64,000 nt of DNA from Combretum micranthum (GCA_024138025.1 JAMXBD010000389.1:806001-870000), one strand, 5' to 3'; shown: positions 11,833-22,993, counted from the stretch's first letter. Program-made: numbers and translations. The notes: generated by a model not told the origin, from the letters alone.

Positions 11833-12029
11833 TGTCACGGAGATGATGATACGGAGATTATTTAGGATAAGATATGAGTTCTTTTAGGGATATTTTCTGT
11901 TATAATCAAATGATAAATATAGGGATGATACTTATCTTGTACGCCTAAAATATGGCAAATTTGTTGTATATACTCTTCTATATAATGAAAGGAAACCCGA
12001 AGGAAAAGATATTGGAAACCAATTTGATA
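11833..12029 (+). repeat. 3' LTR of copia element
   Basis: It is 197 bp, beginning TGTCACGGAG and ending TTTGATA, so the last CA is mutated to TA. Relative to the 5' LTR it has 8 substitutions and an extra 11 bp (around 11995-12005, CCCGAAGGAAA). Confidence 0.93.
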
Positions 12030-12059
12030 GGTCTAACATGGTTGGTAAAAACAAACATC

Positions 12060-12560
12060 ATCACACCCTTTTGAGAAGGTGTTTGTTTTCCTTTTAGTCG
12101 CTTTATTCTAAAGTGCATCAACACATGTGAATCGATGAAGGAAGACATTTTGAATCATATTGTTTGGAATGAGTGAGAAAAGTATTATTTGGCATTATCA
12201 CTTAATGTATGTACATAGGCATTGGATTGCGTTTTAATTTTCAGCTAAAAAAGCATTAAAATGAGAAAATACTTTATAACGATTTTTCATAAGATAAAGC
12301 CAAGTCATACGAAAATAATCATCTACAAAAATAACAAAGTAACAGAAACTAGTCTTAGGCATAACAGGGCAAGGACTCTATACATTAGAATGGACTAATT
12401 CAAAGGGCAAACTAGCCCTTTTATTGACTCTAGGAAAAGTAGGCAGACGATGATGTTTCGCAAATTGACGTGACTCAAAATCTAAGATGAATATATTTTT
12501 AAATTGAGGATAGATCATCTTCAATACAGGTACAGAGGGATAATCAAGCCGGCAGTGAGC
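12060..12560 (-). mobile_element. antisense Ty1/copia integrase relic
   Basis: The minus strand reads as a copia integrase with stops and small indels. From about 12557 downwards come RLDYPSVPVLKMIYPQF, then SRQFAKHHRLPTFPRVNK, then the core start FVIFVDDYFRMTWLYLMKN, and finally a worn TCVDAL..NKATKRK near 12100. It lies in the same intron as the sense copia element but in opposite orientation and is clearly older. No LTRs were seen. Confidence 0.75.
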
Positions 12561-12778
12561 TTTAAAAGGTGTTAGGACCTCGTCACCTGTGTTAGGACTC
12601 TAGGTTTTTCAACAAGCCAAATACTCTGCTTTTAACATTCTTGTTTATTTTTGTCAAATTTCTTTTCGCATGCACTTTGCATGGGAGGATTACTTTCCTT
12701 ATTTCCGTATAGTAGCTTGTTTATAATGAGATTCAAGTTCTTAGGGTAGAAGCTGATATTTCTGTATCTTTCTTATAG

Positions 12779-12989
12779 GGAATACTCAATGATGGGAGAG
12801 AAATAGCTGTGAAGCAACTATCTACAAAATCCTCACTTGGAAAAGATCAATTTGTGACAGAAATTTCTACTATTTCTGCTGTGCAACATCGTAACCTAGT
12901 CAAATTGTTTGGATGCTGCCTCCATGGAGATGAACATTTCCTAGTGTATGAGTATCTTGAAAACAAAAGTCTCGACCATGCACTATTTG
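12779..12989 (+). CDS. receptor kinase exon: N-lobe with catalytic lysine
   Basis: The exon starts after CTTATAG (AG at 12777-12778) and ends at 12989 before GTACTT in phase 1. It encodes GILNDGREIAVKQLS, with the ATP-anchoring lysine in AVK, the helix C region, and the family signature VQHRNLVKLFGCC. The frame is undamaged. Confidence 0.9.
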
Positions 12990-13082
12990 GTACTTAAAAA
13001 TGTTATTTCACATCTACGAAAGTTTTTCATGATGGAAACGAAAAATTTCCTTGCCTCATTTATAGATTCTTTTATGGAACAG

Positions 13083-13310
13083 GGAAAAATTTGTTGCTCG
13101 GTTGGGAAACTCGGTATGATATATGCTTGGGAATTGCGAGAGGTCTAGCTTATCTTCATGAAGATCAAGACTTAGAATTGTACATCGAGACATCAAGGCA
13201 AGTAATATTCTGCTTGATTCTTGTTTAAATCCCAAGATTTCCGACTTTGGTTTGGCCAGGCTTTACGATGATAAGATGACTCACATAAGCACTGGTGTTG
13301 CGGGTACAAT
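13083..13310 (+). CDS. receptor kinase exon: catalytic loop and DFG, with 1-bp deletion
   Basis: The exon begins after ACAG (AG at 13081-13082) and ends at 13310 before GTAAGT. Before about 13165 the frame gives [20 protein letters not shown]. After it, [13 protein letters not shown] and [12 protein letters not shown] appear in the next frame. The exon is 228 bases where 229 are needed for the phase-2 junction with exon 7. One base, probably a T, is therefore missing, and the shifted frame meets a TAA at 13226-13228. Confidence 0.88.
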
Positions 13311-13390
13311 GTAAGTCAGTTCTTATTTATTTCTGTTATGCTTTTTATTTTATCTCCAATGACTAACCAAAGAACTACCCTATTGCTAAG

Positions 13391-13538
13391 TGGATACCTA
13401 GCACCAGAGTATGTCCTGCGTGGACACCTAACAGAGAAGATTGATGTCTTTGCTTTTGGAGTTGTGGCATTAGAGATTGTCACTGGAAGGGCAAACTATG
13501 CTAAAAGATCAGAAGATGAGATGTGTCTTCTTGAGTGG
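13391..13538 (+). CDS. receptor kinase exon: activation segment and C-lobe
   Basis: The exon starts after GCTAAG and completes the Ile codon of GTIGYLAPEY. It encodes the activation-segment end ([16 protein letters not shown]) and the [15 protein letters not shown] helix F region, ending at LLEW before GTATGA in phase 0. Confidence 0.9.
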
Positions 13539-13797
13539 GTATGAGGGGAGCTTTCTTATCAGTCATTTGAATTGTTCACATCTATTGGGAAATCATAGAG
13601 TACATCCTGAACATCCATCTAGTCTATCTTCTATATATCAATTTTTGTGATAGAGTCATGCTTTACTATTTGTCTGGTAACACCGGCCACCTCATAACAT
13701 TTATGTACCGATTAAACCAGCTTGCAGTGTGTTAGTAGCCCCATGAAATGACCTTGGTGGCAATTGAGTGAGGACCTTATGCAATATTGTAACAAAA

Positions 13798-14219
13798 TAG
13801 GTGAGTTTGCCCCCCCTTTAAAATGATTTTTTCGAAAAACAGCCTAAACAAAATTAATTTGTCAAATACCGTTGCAAAATTGTAGCTCTAAGATGCAATT
13901 TTACAAAGTTGGACTGCAGTTAGAAAGTGCGATTTAGAAACCGCAGCCCTAACTTGTGATTCTTGTCATTACAGATCAACCTATCGTCTTCTTCTTTTTC
14001 TCATTCACAAAATGAGTTTTCCTTATTGTGTACCCACGACAAAATCGCATGTAAATCATGTGATTTATAATTACATACACAACATGCAATTTCTTTGCAA
14101 ATTATAAACAAAACAAAATTGCATCTTGGATGTGCAATTTTGCAGCAATATTTCAAGACTTTCTTTCACTAGAGTCCTGTTTTAAAAATTAGTTTATATA
14201 ATGGAGGCAAACAGACCTA
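13798..14219. mobile_element. MITE with about 17-bp terminal inverted repeats
   Basis: The ends are imperfect inverted repeats: TAGGTGAGTTTGCCCCC on the left, and GGAGGCAAACAGACCTA on the right, whose complement is TAGGTCTGTTTGCCTCC. The 422-bp body has no open frame and is rich in short inverted stretches such as TTGCAAAATTG and CAATTTTGCAGCAA. It lies in the last intron of the receptor kinase (13539-14878). Confidence 0.6.
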
Positions 14220-14878
14220 ATGCTTCAGTATTTTTGTCACTGGGTCTTAACACTTGAGAGCTTCTCTCTCTTTTATTAACTAGCTAACAAGGGCACAATT
14301 TATCAATATTGAATGCTCATTCATATCCTGGGGGATACACATTTGTTCTTATCTTAGCATCTGATAGGTCCTCTGTGCAAGAGGATTAAAGCACATGTTC
14401 CAGGTTCAAATTCATTAAAATTTTGGAAACTTGTTTTCAGTCTCATATTTTGTACTTCTGCCATCAGCTGCTGATTTATTCAAAGATGATTTTTACTAGA
14501 ATTTAGGAGTCAGACCATGGGGACAGATCAAGAGTAGAATGGATGCATAATGTGTTTTTGTCTTTATGGAAATGTTTATTTAGGTTGTGCCCTGTTTGCT
14601 GGTTAAAATTAGTTTGTTATATAAAACTCTGCTGATTTTGAGGTCATCTAATGTAAGAGGTGGAATCAGCTTCTAGCCTTGATTGGTGAGATGGAATTCT
14701 TTAGCTGTAGAAGGCTGAACCCCAAAGTTGAACCCCTCCTAATACGCACCTTCTATTTTGGACATTTATTCAGCTGTCGCAGCATGCCTCTAGCATGGCC
14801 TTGCCTCTCTTTTCATTTCTATTCTGTGGTTTTTGGGCTTTATTCTGGTTTAAAATGTCTGTTTTTATTCGGTTTTAG

Positions 14879-15274
14879 GTCTGGCAACTCTATGAAAACA
14901 ACCGTGAGGTTGATTTAGTGGATTCAAAACTGTCAGAGTTAAATCAAAATGAGGCTGAGCGGCTTGTTCGCATTGGTCTGCTCTGCACACAAATGTCACC
15001 ATCTCAACGACCATCAATGTCTCGTGTTGTGGCTATGCTTTTGGGAGATCTCAACACGAGTAGTTTTCCTTCAAAGCCAGCTTATTTGTTTGACTTGACT
15101 TTGGATGATGAAAATCAACCATGTGCTACGGCCAACATGAAATCCATCAGCAGCCATGGCAATGTGTCTACAAGTAGCTGCGGAGAAGAGTTGACTGGTA
15201 ATGCCTCCAGATGGATTCTGCATGATGATATTCACCACCCTCTAGACAGTCAGTTTGCGAACGAACAACTCTAG
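14879..15274 (+). CDS. receptor kinase last exon: kinase end and cytoplasmic tail
   Basis: The exon starts after GTTTTAG (AG at 14877-14878) in phase 0 and ends at TAG 15272-15274. It encodes VWQLYENNREVDLVD, then the kinase subdomain XI signature RIGLLCTQMSPSQRPSMSR, then a Ser-rich tail of about 70 residues. Its open frame and family match are complete. Confidence 0.9.
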   Translation, partial: VWQLYENNREVDLVDSKLSELNQNEAERLVRIGLLCTQMSPSQRPSMSRVVAMLLGDLNTSSFPSKPAYLFDLTLDDENQPCATANMKSISSHGNVSTSSCGEELTGNASRWILHDDIHHPLDSQFANEQL

Positions 15275-17132
15275 TTCCTCCTGTGAAGCAGTATCCCAGA
15301 AGAATGAAGCAGTGGCTATTCACATCAACAAGAAATTAAATTACTAATTACTTTATCCAATATTTATTAACTCTATACAAACAGGGAAAGTATAGTAGAT
15401 TTTCCCCCCATTGTACTTTCGTTTCTATATTCCAGGGGAAGGATAAATGGTACTATTTTACATATAGAATGACATTGAGAATGGGAATAAAAATGTTCAC
15501 TAGACCTTGTTAAACATTAATAAAAACGATGATGACATCGATAATGCATGTAACTATATTTGTTATTGAATATATTAGAATATAAATCGTAAGATGTGTT
15601 AGAGTTAAAACTCTTTCATCGAATACTTAGTATAGAACAGGTTAGTTACGTAAGTAAGTAATATCCATGTTTCTTTTTTAGTGAATATGCATTGTCTGTT
15701 TCAATAATGGAAATGGACCTTACTGTCTTAAATGGTGTGAAGTCAGCAGCTGAAGTCCAAGAAATGTTAATTTTTTCAATTTACCATCCATTTATCCTGA
15801 GTGACTTCCATACGTTTTGGAGGTTGTAAGACACGTCATACTATCAGGTTTGCTTCTTTTCTTTCCTTTGAAACAGATAGTGATCATAGCTCATGAATGT
15901 TCCATTTCCTTGCATTAAAGAAGAAAGCGAAAAAGGTTTTATTATTATTATTTTTTTTTCCTTAATTTTTGCTTAGTTAGATATGGGAAAAAGAGTCAAA
16001 TGGGCTTTACCTACAGGATTTCATGCCAAGAATGGACTTTAATAGTTATATGGATTGGGTGGTTTATGAATCGTGTAGCATCATTATGTAATTTGATGGT
16101 AAATGGTAAAAATAGGGAGATCTTTTTACTAGTGGTTGATACTTTAAACCTACAACACACCCTGAACCTACCCTTCTATCGGTTGGCACCTATCTTCACG
16201 TTTATTGGTGCTAAGGCTCCATTTGTGTCAATGAAAATGTTTTTTCAGAAAAATACCATTTCATTTTTCTGTATATTTTTAAGAAAAATATGATAATTAA
16301 TGAAAATATTTCATTCTTTTGAAAAACATGAACTTTTCATAGTTTATTTTTTGAAAAACAACTTACAAATATAAATGTGTAATTTTTTTTATTGATTTAC
16401 AAGCCCATCTATCAGTCATTATTATCCAAAAACATTTATTATTAATTTTGTAAATATTTTTCTTTTAAGTGGATTTATTTCTCATTATAATATAAGTAAT
16501 TTTTTCATTTTTTTATACTTCAAATATATGAGTTGCTTTAAAACTATAAATAAATGAAAAATATTTTCATAAAATTAACCACATATTTATAAAAAAAACT
16601 ATTTTCATTAATAAATACTTTTCCTCAAATAAATACGCCTAAAGTTGCCTGGCTTTCCGAATGTCTTGCAAACCACCGCTACACTTCATGTTCCTTCTCT
16701 GCTTAGAGACATTATATCATGAACAGTGTTGGAATCCAGCTCAACTGACCCCCCTTACGGTTAAACTATAATCTCCTCCATGTCACAAAAAATGTACAAA
16801 TCTTGCGATAGAGATTCGAATTATTTCCAATAGTATTAGTGCAAATCCTCCACGTATGGTGCTTATGCCTAGGAGCACAATTAATATGCCGCAAGAATTT
16901 CCTAGAACTTTTATCAATTAAGAATGAACAACAAGCACAATTCGACTCTTGACAACCACCTTTTTGATTTAGGCAATGATAATTGGATTTAAAGGTGTCG
17001 TAGCCTCCACATTTTTCTTTAATTCTAACTAATCCATCTTTTGCTTGTAGATGAGATAATGAAATCTGAATAACAGCAGCCACTTCATCCCTTTACACTT
17101 GTGTTATTCAGTAATATCTAAACACTAACTGC
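15275..17132. other. 3' flank and AT-rich intergenic DNA
   Basis: No gene was recognised. The interval holds the probable 3' untranslated region of the receptor kinase and AT-rich DNA with short inverted GAAAAATA/TATTTTTC-like stretches at about 16230-16640, possibly a decayed foldback element. A 105-codon minus-strand frame (16766-17083) is Cys-rich but matches nothing I know and is probably chance. Confidence 0.4.
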
Positions 17133-17432
17133 CCGTTCACTTCATTGTAATTACAATTCCATTACAGCCTTATTCCTTACAAATAGCTATTACGGTGTTT
17201 AGTTCATTGAATAGCGATTCCACAATGAATCCTCATTACACAAAACATTGAATATCATTCTATATTTAAACCTATGAATACCAATTCAATACTAGAAGTG
17301 TCTTTCTTTTTTTTTAAATACCACAATTTAAATTGAAAATTAATAAAAAAAAATCTTATTACAGCTCTATTCCATTTCTCTGTAATAGGAATTCCATTAC
17401 AGCCTTATTCATTCAGCGAAGTGAACGATCCG
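17133..17432. mobile_element. MITE sharing CGTTCACTTC terminal inverted repeats
   Basis: The left end contains CGTTCACTTC (about 17141-17150) and the right end GAAGTGAACG (about 17418-17427). Possible 8-bp target copies TAACTGCC and TAAGTGCC flank it with one mismatch, which would suit a hAT-type MITE. Inside, ATTCCATTACAGCCTTATTC occurs twice in direct orientation near both ends. No coding capacity was seen. Confidence 0.5.
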
Positions 17433-17435
17433 TAA

Positions 17436-17566
17436 GTGCCACTCTTCCTATCGAAATTAAGAGCTGCAATCCGAGAATTACATATTTATTTTTTGCTGAT
17501 GACTTTATATTTTCCTTGTAGAAGCAAAAAAAAAAAAATGTAATTTACAAGTTTTGAAAGCACTTT
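17436..17566 (+). mobile_element. LINE (L1) reverse transcriptase fragment, upstream piece
   Basis: The frame reads PRITYLFFADDFIF, the catalytic FADD box of L1-type reverse transcriptase. After a small A-rich insertion the stretch ends in QVLKAL, exactly at the gypsy insertion point. Translation resumes after the gypsy element at 23952 with LNRYCVVSGQMVNFHKSS, the next conserved block of L1 reverse transcriptase. The two pieces were therefore one element. Confidence 0.85.
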
Positions 17567-18406
17567 TGATGAAGACACAACTGCATCAAGCTCCACAATA
17601 ACTTCAAGTACCTAAGGGAATGATTTACTCGAAATAGAGTCAAGAAGCTTTGGGAAGAGATCCAAGGATTTGTGCAGAAATTTACTGAAGATTACTTAAA
17701 ATTTGCCAACGTCGATTTTAAACCAAAAATAAAGATATTTACTATTGTTTATGCAACTTAGAAGGAGAATACAACACGACAGGTGGAACCAGACCAAGAC
17801 TGGCTTAAAGCTGCTAGCTTATCATTAAACGCCGCCAACCTACAATTAAAAGCTATCGGCCTACTATCGGTGTACAAATTGTACATAATCGAATTTTTTA
17901 AGGCCGCCTGCTAAGCCGCTCACTTTTGTATTAAAGGCCACCAACATTGTTATTTAGGTTGCCAATTTTGTTTGTGCAATAGACACGTTTTATTTTGTGT
18001 CTTTTAGGTTTTCCTTTTGTTATTATATGTAGTCCTTTGTATTTGTTTAAAGGACAGATCACTTTTGATTATTGAAATCCTTTGAGAGAAAATACTTCTC
18101 TTTGAGTTCTTTCGAGAGCTTGTGAATTCTTCAAGAATTTGATATTCCTGTTGCGTTCTTCGTTATATTGAGGTTCTTGGTCGATATTCCCTATAGGACC
18201 GAGATCTTTATTTCAAGGTTCTTAAGATTACTCAACCAACGGGTCAATCTTCTTCCATCAATCCACACTAAGTTTTGTGGAATTCTCAGATCTAGGGTTA
18301 TGTTCAATTATACCTTTGATTTTTTCTGGATATTTTATTGAGTCAAGGTCCGTATTCGATTCTTAGAGTCTGGAAAATTGCAAAATTTGTGCCTAGAAAC
18401 GCATTA
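17567..18406 (+). repeat. 5' LTR of gypsy element
   Basis: 840 bp, TG...TA, matching 23107-23946 at equal length. Its first part resembles the end of the pol reading frame of the same element, because pol runs into the LTR. Confidence 0.9.
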
Positions 18407-18991
18407 AATTGGTATTAGAGCAAAGCTTTCTAAGAATCACCCATTTAGTTCAATTTGAGAGCGGTAATTCAAAACCCTAACTCATATCATTCATATCTAT
18501 TATTGATTTGAATCTTTTGTTAAGTCATTTGATTGATTATTTTGTTCTTAGGATTCTTGTTTAAAAAAAAAAAAGAGAAAAGAAAAAGAATATTAAAAAG
18601 AAAAAAAAAGGAAAAGAAGAAGAAGAAGAAGTGCTTAACAAAAATTATTGAAGGATTTGATTTGTGAGAAAAAAAAAAAAAACCACAATTAGATTTTTTA
18701 TCCATTTCTATTTTCTGTTTCTTGGAGTGTTTCAATTCTATTATATGCTAAGTAAGAATTGAAGTATCACAAGGAACAATACAGGAAATAAAATTCATGA
18801 ATTGAGATCGCAAGCTCAATAAAGAACCATAAGAAGAAAGATCGAGAGATAAGGTGGCAAGTGTATTTTTGAGTTTAGGTGACACACGAGGGTTGAGTGT
18901 CATATTTTGCAAATGATATACGTGAGGGAATGTAGTGAGGTTTCTTTTTATTTTTATTATTATTTGTTTGGTTATCTTCTAACATTACAAG

Positions 18992-19787
18992 ATGTCAAGC
19001 ACCACAAAGAAGGAGGGGGAAGAGACTAGTGATATGGCTCAAATGTTAGAGATGTTACAAGGATTGATGGTGCGAATGGACCATTTTGAACAACAGAAAT
19101 CAAAGGAAAAGCTAGATTCTGATGATAAACAAAATTATAGGATGCCTGTTAGGCCAAAGGCAAGAGTAGTTCACGAGAAAGCACTATTCGAGGAGGTGAG
19201 AAAATTTATACTAACTTGAATTCTATAAAATTCAAGATTCCTCCTTTTCAAGGTCAAAGTGACCTAGATGCCCATCTAGAATGGGAGCGCAAAATTGAGT
19301 TGATTTTTGCTTGTCACAACTATTCAGAGGAGAAGAAGGTCAAATTAGCTGTTGTGAAATTCAGTGGATATGCCAACATATGGTGTAATCGACTTAGCAT
19401 TAATAGGAGAAGGAATTTAGGGAGCCAATTAACACATGAAGAGAATTGAAGCAGATCATGAGAAAAAGGTTTGTTCCCTCACATTACTATCGGGGACTAT
19501 ACTATCGATTAGAAGAGCGTACTCAAGGAAGTAGGAGCATAGAAGAATATTATACGGAAATGGAGACACTAATGATAAAGATTGATGGAAAGGAGGATGA
19601 TGAAGCCACTATGACAAGATTTTTTAATGGGCTTAATAGGAACATTGTAGATAAGGTAGAATTGCAACATTATACGGAGTTGGAAGATGCTACTAATAAT
19701 GAGGAGGTAGATGCTTCAAACTTCTCATTAGTTGTTAGATGTACCTTGAGTACACAACAGGTGAATGAAGGTAAACTTGGACAGTAG
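18992..19787 (+). pseudogene. gypsy gag, frameshifted
   Basis: From the ATG at 18992 (MSSTTKKEGEETSDMAQML) the frame covers a coiled Gag start and stops at 19217-19219. The next segment (19216-19449, IKFKIPPFQGQSDLDAHLEW) and a third (19446-19787, RKRFVPSHYYRGLYYRLEE) continue the Gag capsid domain in other frames. These are the standard capsid motifs of plant gypsy elements. No zinc knuckle is evident. Confidence 0.85.
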
Positions 19788-19824
19788 AGGGAGAATATTT
19801 TCCATACTCGTGCTGTAGTGAAAG

Positions 19825-20170
19825 AAAAGGTTTGTAGTTTAATTATTGATAGGGGCAGTTGTGCCAATATGGTGAGTACTAATTTAGTGGAATTACTTAA
19901 GCTGCCTGCACTTAAACACCCTAAGCCATATAAGTTACAATGGCTGAACGATTCTGGAGAGGTGAAAGCGAACAAGCAGTGAAGTTATTATTTGCTTTGG
20001 GAAACTACAAGGATAAGGTAATGTGTGATGTAGTACCCATGAATGCATGACATATTTTGTTTGGTAGACAGTGGCAGTTTGACATAAATGCTATTCATGA
20101 AGGGCATTCAAATAGATTTATCGCGTGAAAGGATGATAATATATTCCATTTGAAACCGTTGACACCACAT
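19825..20170 (+). pseudogene. gypsy retroviral-type protease relic
   Basis: The plus strand reads VCSLIIDRGSCANMVSTNLVE, an aspartic protease in which the catalytic D-G-G/S context is altered to DRG. A later segment resembles the conserved DVVPMNA.HILFGRQWQFD end. An internal TGA interrupts near 20048. Confidence 0.75.
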
Positions 20171-20429
20171 CAAGTTTAGGAAGATCAAAAGAAGCCGAAA
20201 CAGGAAGATGAGATGTTGAGAACTAATGAGAAAAAGAGAGAAAACAAGAGAGCTAGTGAGGATGATACACAAGTGATAGAGAGGAAAACAAAAAGGCTAG
20301 TGAGAAAAAAGGAGAGAGTGAGAAGAAAAAACAATTGAATTGTTTTGCTACTACGAGTGAGATCAAAAGCGCTGTAAGTGAAAAAAATCCCTTGATTGCA
20401 CTTATGTATAAGGAGGTAATGATTTCTAT

Positions 20430-21695
20430 TAACGATCTTAACCCTTCTCTTCTTGGATCTATTGTATATCTTTTGCAGGAGTATGAAGATTTGTTTCCTG
20501 AAGAGATTCCTGGAAGGTTGCCACCAATTAAAAGCATAGAGCATCAAATTGACTTCATACCTAGAGCTTCTATCCCGAATCGACCTTCCTATAGGAGCAA
20601 TCATGAAGAGAATAAGGAGATACAAAGGCAAATGGAGGAATTACCAATGGGGATTTATTCGTGAGAGCATGAGCCCTTGTGCTGTGCCAGTCTTACTTGT
20701 GCCCAAGAAAAACAGAACCTGGAGAATACGTGTAGATTGTAGAGCTGTCAACAAATTACAGTAAAGTATTATCAGCCTATTCCTAGGTTAGATGATATGC
20801 TTGATGAACTGTATGGTTCCTATCTGTTTTCAAAAATTGATCTTAAAAGTGGTTATTATCAAATTTGAATGAAAAAAAGGGATGAGTGGAAAACTGTTTT
20901 TAAAACTAAATTAGGGTTTTATGAGTCGTTAATTATGCCCTTTGAACTATCTAGCACACCTAGTACATTCATGAGATTGATGAATCATGTCATGCGTCCT
21001 TCTATAGGTAAATTTCTTGTTTTGTACTTTGATGACATTTTGACTTACAGCAAAAACTTAGAGAAACATGTGAATCGTTTGAAGAGTGTACTAACTGTAC
21101 TGAAAAGAGAGCATTTATATGATAATCTAAAGAAATATTCTTTTTGTTTGGAAAAAGTATTCTTTTTAGGCTATGTTGTTAGTGTAAAGAGCATAGAAGT
21201 AGATGAAGAAAAGATTAAGGCAATTAAAGAGTAGCCTATACTTACTAGCATCACTGAGGTAAGAAGTTTTTATGGCCTTGCTAGTTTTTATAGACGCTTT
21301 ATGAAAGATTTTAGTACACTAGCAGCAACATTAATTGAGGTTATGAAGAAGTTTGTTAGCTTTAAATGGGGAGACATGGGAAAAAGCTTTTAATTTACTT
21401 AAAGATAAATTATGTTCTACACCTTTGTTGTTTTGCTTGATTTTTCCAGGACCTTTGAGATTGATGCGATGCATCTGGCATTGGCATTCGAGCTATGTTA
21501 ATGCAGGAAGGCAAGCTAATAGCCTACTTCAGTGAAAAGATGAATGGAGCACCTTTGAGCTGTCCTACTTATGATAAGGAGCTTTATGCATTGGTGAGAG
21601 ATTTAGAGACTTGGCAACATTATTTGTGGCCAAAGGAGTTTGTGATTCACATTAATCATGAATCACCAAAGCACTTGAAGGGGCAAGGAAAGTAG
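20430..21695 (+). pseudogene. gypsy reverse transcriptase and RNase H
   Basis: Pieces in several frames cover the domain: [20 protein letters not shown] (from about 20503), [21 protein letters not shown] (about 20677), then LYFDDILTYSKNLEKHV with the altered catalytic box YFDD instead of YVDD (about 21025), and RNase H ([27 protein letters not shown], from about 21506). Stops at about 20762, 20866 and 21232 show decay. Confidence 0.9.
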
Positions 21696-21849
21696 AACAG
21701 AAGACATGCTCGTTGGATGGAGTTTATTGAGACTTTTCCCTATGTTATCTACTACTAAGGAAGGTAAAGAAAATGTGGTTGTTGATGCCTTATCATGCAG
21801 GTATGTCATTCTCTCATCTTTTAATGCAAATTATTAGGTTTTGAACATA

Positions 21850-22742
21850 TCAAAGGGTTGTATTCTAGTGATTATGATTTTGTTGCTATTTATGTTGCCT
21901 GTGAGAAAGGATCTTTTAACAAATTTTATATGCATGATAACTTTTTATTTAGAGAAGGAAAATTGTGTGTGCCTCAATGTTTTATGAGGGGTTACTTATT
22001 AGAGTCCCATAGTAGAGGTCTGATGGGGCGTTTTGGTGTGACAAAAACTCTAGATATTGTAACTGAGCACTTTTAATTACCTCACATGAGAAGGGATGCG
22101 GAAAGAATTTGTAGTCGTTGTGTGACCTATAAAGGCCAAATCTAGGATGATGCCTTATAGTTCGCATACCCTTTATTTGTTCCTAGTGAACCTTGGAATG
22201 ACATTTCTATGGATTTTGTTGTGGGTTTACGTAGGTCTAAGAGAGGTTGTGATTTTATATTTGTAGTTATTGATCAATTCTCAAAGATGGCACACTTTAT
22301 TACATGTTATAAAACTGATAATTTATCTCTTATTATTGACTTATCTTTAAAGAGATTGTTAGGTTGCATGGTGTTCCTAAGAGCATTGTTACTGACAGGG
22401 ATGTCAAATTTTTAGCCATTTCTGGCGAGTTTTATAGATAAATTAGGCACTAAGTTGTTATTCTCTATCGCCTATCATCCACAAATCGATGGACAAACTG
22501 AGGTGGTGAACAGGACAATGAATACGTTGTTGCGAGTTGTGATTCAAAAGAATTTGAAGTCTTGGGAGGAATGTTTGCCACTCATTGAGTTTGCTTATAA
22601 CCACATTGTTCACTCTACTATAAGTTTTTCACCATTTGAGGTAGTTTATGGTTTTAATCCACTAACGCCTTTAGATTTACTGCCTTTACTAGTTAATGAA
22701 AGAACTAGTTTAGATGGAAAGAAAAAAAGGCAAAAGCTGTAG
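21850..22742 (+). pseudogene. gypsy integrase
   Basis: The zinc-binding HHCC part is around 21990-22140 (ESHSRGLMGRFGVTKT, CSRCVTYK). The core begins [14 protein letters not shown] (22206) and runs through [12 protein letters not shown], then [17 protein letters not shown] (22467) and [18 protein letters not shown] to about 22740. Stops near 22074 and 22144 and frameshifts near 22410 disable it. Confidence 0.9.
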
Positions 22743-22993
22743 TGAAATTACATGGACAGGTGTGACAAAGGATTAAAAAGAGGAACGAGCAATATGCTCA
22801 ATAGGCAAACAAAGGCCAAAAGAAATTCGCTTTTGAACTTTTTTTTTTTTTGACATAAGTCACCTTTGAACTTGGTGATTGGGTTTGGGTGTACTTAAGG
22901 AAGGAGAGATTCCCATCTTAAAGGAAGTCAAAGCTAAAACCTCGAGATTGACCATTTTAAGTAGCTGAGAAGATCAACAACAACACTTACAAA

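Larger units (their letters stand above)
6763..12029 (+). mobile_element. Ty1/copia LTR retrotransposon in receptor-kinase intron
   Basis: The element has a 186-bp 5' LTR and a 197-bp 3' LTR, and is flanked by the 5-bp target duplication GGTCT (6758-6762 and 12030-12034). Directly after the 5' LTR lies the initiator-Met tRNA primer site TGGTATCAGAGC (6949-6960). Just before the 3' LTR is a polypurine tract GAGGGGGGA (11824-11832). Inside are gag, protease, integrase, reverse transcriptase and RNase H in copia order, broken by one internal stop and several frameshifts. By eye the LTRs differ at 8 positions plus one 11-bp indel, so the insertion is fairly young but no longer autonomous. It has the same orientation as the host gene. 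Confidence 0.95.
3109..15274 (+). pseudogene. malectin/LRR-VIII-2 receptor-like kinase, 5' incomplete and frameshifted
   Basis: Eight exons (3109-3494, 3947-4145, 4240-4377, 6487-6605, 12779-12989, 13083-13310, 13391-13538, 14879-15274) encode in order an extracellular malectin domain, a transmembrane helix, a juxtamembrane segment and a Ser/Thr kinase ending at a TAG. Sequence and intron positions match the At1g56140/At1g56130 family of plasma-membrane receptor kinases. These are thought to sense cell-wall or other external ligands, though the ligand of this copy is unknown. All introns start GT and end AG, and codon phases agree across every junction except that exon 6 is one base short. 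The missing base, near 13165, shifts the frame before HRD and brings in a TAA at 13226-13228. Leucine-rich repeats and a signal peptide are absent from the window. The intron between exons 4 and 5 is 6.2 kb because of transposon insertion. The locus is either a pseudogene or an assembly error of one base. Confidence 0.85.

Noticed and set aside
16766..17083. 105-codon Cys-rich minus-strand frame
   Set aside because: No signal peptide, regular Cys spacing or family match was seen, and the promoter-side context is AT-rich repeat DNA. It was left unassigned.
20185..20631. 148-codon minus-strand frame
   Set aside because: It is antisense to the gypsy protease/reverse-transcriptase spacer. Its Phe/Leu/Ser-rich composition is what A-rich coding gives on the other strand.
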